From an uncultured Oscillospiraceae bacterium (GTDB lineage: Bacteria; Bacillota; Clostridia; Oscillospirales; Ruminococcaceae), in assembly GCA_900539195.1 (NCBI GenBank), contig UQBC01000039.1, positions 1 through 22,072 of the forward strand: a DNA stretch of 22,072 nucleotides, given 5' to 3'. The stretch's first letter is position 1, and each line of letters opens with the position of its first letter. Position numbers and translations under genes: made by a program. Below, piece by piece: positions 20,744 to 22,072 of the stretch. Under the pieces are notes generated by a model. The model was not told the DNA's origin and searched no databases. It was given only the letters and a program-made list of their open reading frames with translations.

Positions 20744-21172
20744 ATGTCAACATTTATGCCTAAAGCTGAAACAGTTGAACGTAAGTGGTATATTCTTGAT
20801 GCAGCAGGAAAGCCCCTCGGCCGTGTTGCTGCAAAGGCTGCTCACATTCTCCGCGGTAAGCACAAGCCCACATACGCACCTCACTGCGACTGTGGCGATC
20901 ATGTAATCGTAATTAACTGCGCAAAGGCAGTTTTAACAGGCAAGAAGCTTGAGAACAAGTACTACAGATGGCACACCGGCTACATCGGCGGTCTTAAGGA
21001 AGTACAGTACAGCAAGCTCATGAGCGAAAAGCCCGAAAAGGCTATGCAGCTCGCTATCGAGGGTATGCTCCCCAACAACACACTCGGTAGAAAAGCCGCT
21101 ACAAGAATGCGTCTTTATGCAGGCGCTGAGCACAAGAACGGCGCTCAGAAGCCCGAAGAATTCAAATATTAA
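20744..21172 (+). CDS. rplM: 50S ribosomal protein L13
   Basis: Large-subunit r-protein that binds 23S rRNA domain II early in assembly. The 142-aa length is standard, and the blocks KWYILDAAGKPLGRVA, ILRGKHKPTYAPH and GMLPNNTLGRKAATRMRLYAG are characteristic. AAAGGAAAG lies about 9 nt before the ATG. It is the first gene of the universal rplM-rpsI operon, with a consensus promoter; 12 bp separate it from rpsI. Confidence 0.97.
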   Translation: MSTFMPKAETVERKWYILDAAGKPLGRVAAKAAHILRGKHKPTYAPHCDCGDHVIVINCAKAVLTGKKLENKYYRWHTGYIGGLKEVQYSKLMSEKPEKAMQLAIEGMLPNNTLGRKAATRMRLYAGAEHKNGAQKPEEFKY

Positions 21173-21184
21173 GGAGGGATAACA

Positions 21185-21583
21185 ATGTACGAATCAAAGC
21201 CTTATTACTACGGAACAGGTAGAAGAAAGCACTCAGTTGCCAGAGTACGTGTTTATCCCGGCAGCGGTGTTATAACAGTTAACGGTCGCGGCATCGATGA
21301 CTATTTCGGTCTTGAAACATTAAAGCTCATCGTTCGTCAGCCTCTCGCTCTGACAGGAACAACCGAAAAGTTTGATATCGTTTGCACAGTTGCAGGCGGC
21401 GGTGTTACAGGTCAGGCAGGCGCTATACGCCACGGTCTTTCAAGAGCTTTACTTCAGTACAGCGACGAGCTCCGTCCCGTACTCAAGAAGGCAGGCTTCT
21501 TAACTCGTGACCCCAGAATGAAGGAAAGAAAGAAGTACGGCTTAAAGGCTGCACGTCGCGCTCCCCAGTTCTCAAAGAGATAA
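21185..21583 (+). CDS. rpsI: 30S ribosomal protein S9
   Basis: Small-subunit r-protein of the head, whose C-terminal tail reaches the P-site tRNA. The 132-aa length is standard. GTGRRKHSVARVRVYPGSG near the start and the C-terminus PQFSKR are universal, with Ser-Lys-Arg as the last residues. AAGGAGGGATAACA gives a near-perfect ribosome binding site. Two terminator-like hairpins follow. Confidence 0.97.
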   Translation: MYESKPYYYGTGRRKHSVARVRVYPGSGVITVNGRGIDDYFGLETLKLIVRQPLALTGTTEKFDIVCTVAGGGVTGQAGAIRHGLSRALLQYSDELRPVLKKAGFLTRDPRMKERKKYGLKAARRAPQFSKR

Positions 21584-21587
21584 TCTC

Positions 21588-21621
21588 AGCCCTATACATC
21601 GGATTTTATCGGATGTGGGCT
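21588..21621 (+). terminator. First hairpin after rpsI
   Basis: AGCCC (21588-21592) with GGGCT (21617-21621) and inner ACATC/GATGT form a bulged stem, followed by TTAAGATTT. It starts 5 bp past the stop. Termination may be partial. Confidence 0.55.
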
Positions 21622-21666
21622 TTAAGATTTACTCGTATTTGTTGCGAGGACAATTCAATGACAACT

Positions 21667-21692
21667 ACCCTCTCCGAGATATCGGGGAGGGT
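21667..21692 (+). terminator. Second, stronger terminator after rpsI
   Basis: ACCCTCTCCG (21667-21676) pairs with CGGGGAGGGT (21683-21692), with one G-U pair, a 6-nt loop, and TTGTTATAT following. This is a good intrinsic terminator that ends the ribosomal protein transcript before the next gene. Confidence 0.8.
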
Positions 21693-21733
21693 TTGTTATA
21701 TAGGAAAAGTTTTATTTGAAAGGAAATAGAGCT

Positions 21734-22072
21734 ATGAAAACAAAACCAGTTAAACTTATACGCAAACACCGTAATATTGTTATATCCAAAAAGAACGATT
21801 CTAATTTGAATAATAAATTTAGTGAAAGTTTAAAAATTATTGCTACAACAATAATACCGATAATTGTGGCAATTTATGGTGCTGTAAGTATTATTGCAAA
21901 TTATTCATACAAAGCGCTAGCATCAGAATATTATGGGATATCTCCGGTTTATTTTTCATGTGATACAAATATACCGATTCTTCATTTTTCTTTATTTGCA
22001 TTTGCGTTATATTTTTTATTTTTCCCTTTTATTTACAGATACATTTTTTGTAAGGATAAAATCTGTCTCTTA
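21734..22072 (+). CDS. N-terminal part of an AT-rich membrane protein (runs off the window)
   Basis: An open frame of 113 codons from the ATG at 21734, with AAAGGAAA about 9 nt upstream, is still open at the window end. Residues 1-33 are basic and polar, ~34-57 form one hydrophobic helix (KIIATTIIPIIVAIYGAVS), and ~82-104 a second (ILHFSLFAFALYFLFFPFIY). The N-terminus is probably cytoplasmic. No family is recognised. The coding sequence is clearly richer in A and T than the neighbouring genes, which fits an accessory or recently gained gene, although membrane-protein composition contributes. Confidence 0.6.
   Translation, partial: MKTKPVKLIRKHRNIVISKKNDSNLNNKFSESLKIIATTIIPIIVAIYGAVSIIANYSYKALASEYYGISPVYFSCDTNIPILHFSLFAFALYFLFFPFIYRYIFCKDKICLL

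Noticed and set aside
1..22072. tRNA, rRNA or insertion sequence
   Set aside because: No cloverleaf, rRNA segment or transposase frame was found by reading both strands; a tRNAscan and IS search would settle it.

Overview
The window looks like chromosomal DNA of a gut Firmicute of the Oscillospiraceae/Ruminococcaceae type, with [Eubacterium] siraeum or a close relative as the best guess. The reasons are moderate GC content, strong GGAGG-type ribosome binding sites, Clostridia-type housekeeping genes, many short GC-rich hairpin repeats between genes, and a tandem pair of lipoprotein serpins like the siropins described from E. siraeum. No sequence search was run, so this placement is an inference.

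Layout. Positions 1-913 carry two half-size TSUP (TauE/SafE-type) permease genes, 126 aa each, overlapping by ATGA. Positions 914-1528 are a gene-free stretch full of inverted repeats, bounded by two almost identical terminator hairpins exactly 600 bp apart. Positions 1529-7673 are a minus-strand run read right to left: xylB (xylulokinase), a transaldolase, glyA, a long divergent PRPP synthetase, and rarA. It links pentose entry, sugar-phosphate interconversion, one-carbon supply and PRPP, with a replication-repair ATPase at the end.

Positions 7674-8013 are a divergent control region. Rightward of it lie two co-directional serpin lipoproteins (8014-10540), then pfkA (10663-11748) with its own promoter and a strong terminator. 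Positions 11749-12543 are a non-coding cluster of dispersed hairpin repeats, including three copies of one direct repeat.

Positions 12544-18020 are a minus-strand two-gene operon with its own promoter, a cre-like box and a terminator. It encodes a 592-aa protein (unknown N-terminal domain plus a helical-toroid-like domain) and a 1225-aa protein (two FnIII-like domains, a CapA-like domain that has lost its usual metal-binding motifs, and two DUF6270/SGNH-like domains). This is the least explained part of the window and the best candidate for an undescribed system.

Positions 18159-19850 hold a PepV-type dipeptidase and a small coiled-coil protein whose ribosome binding site lies inside a long hairpin. 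A family-6 uracil/hypoxanthine DNA glycosylase converges on it from the right (19823-20317). Positions 20744-21583 are the rplM-rpsI operon with promoter, short leader and two terminators. An AT-rich membrane protein gene runs off the right end.
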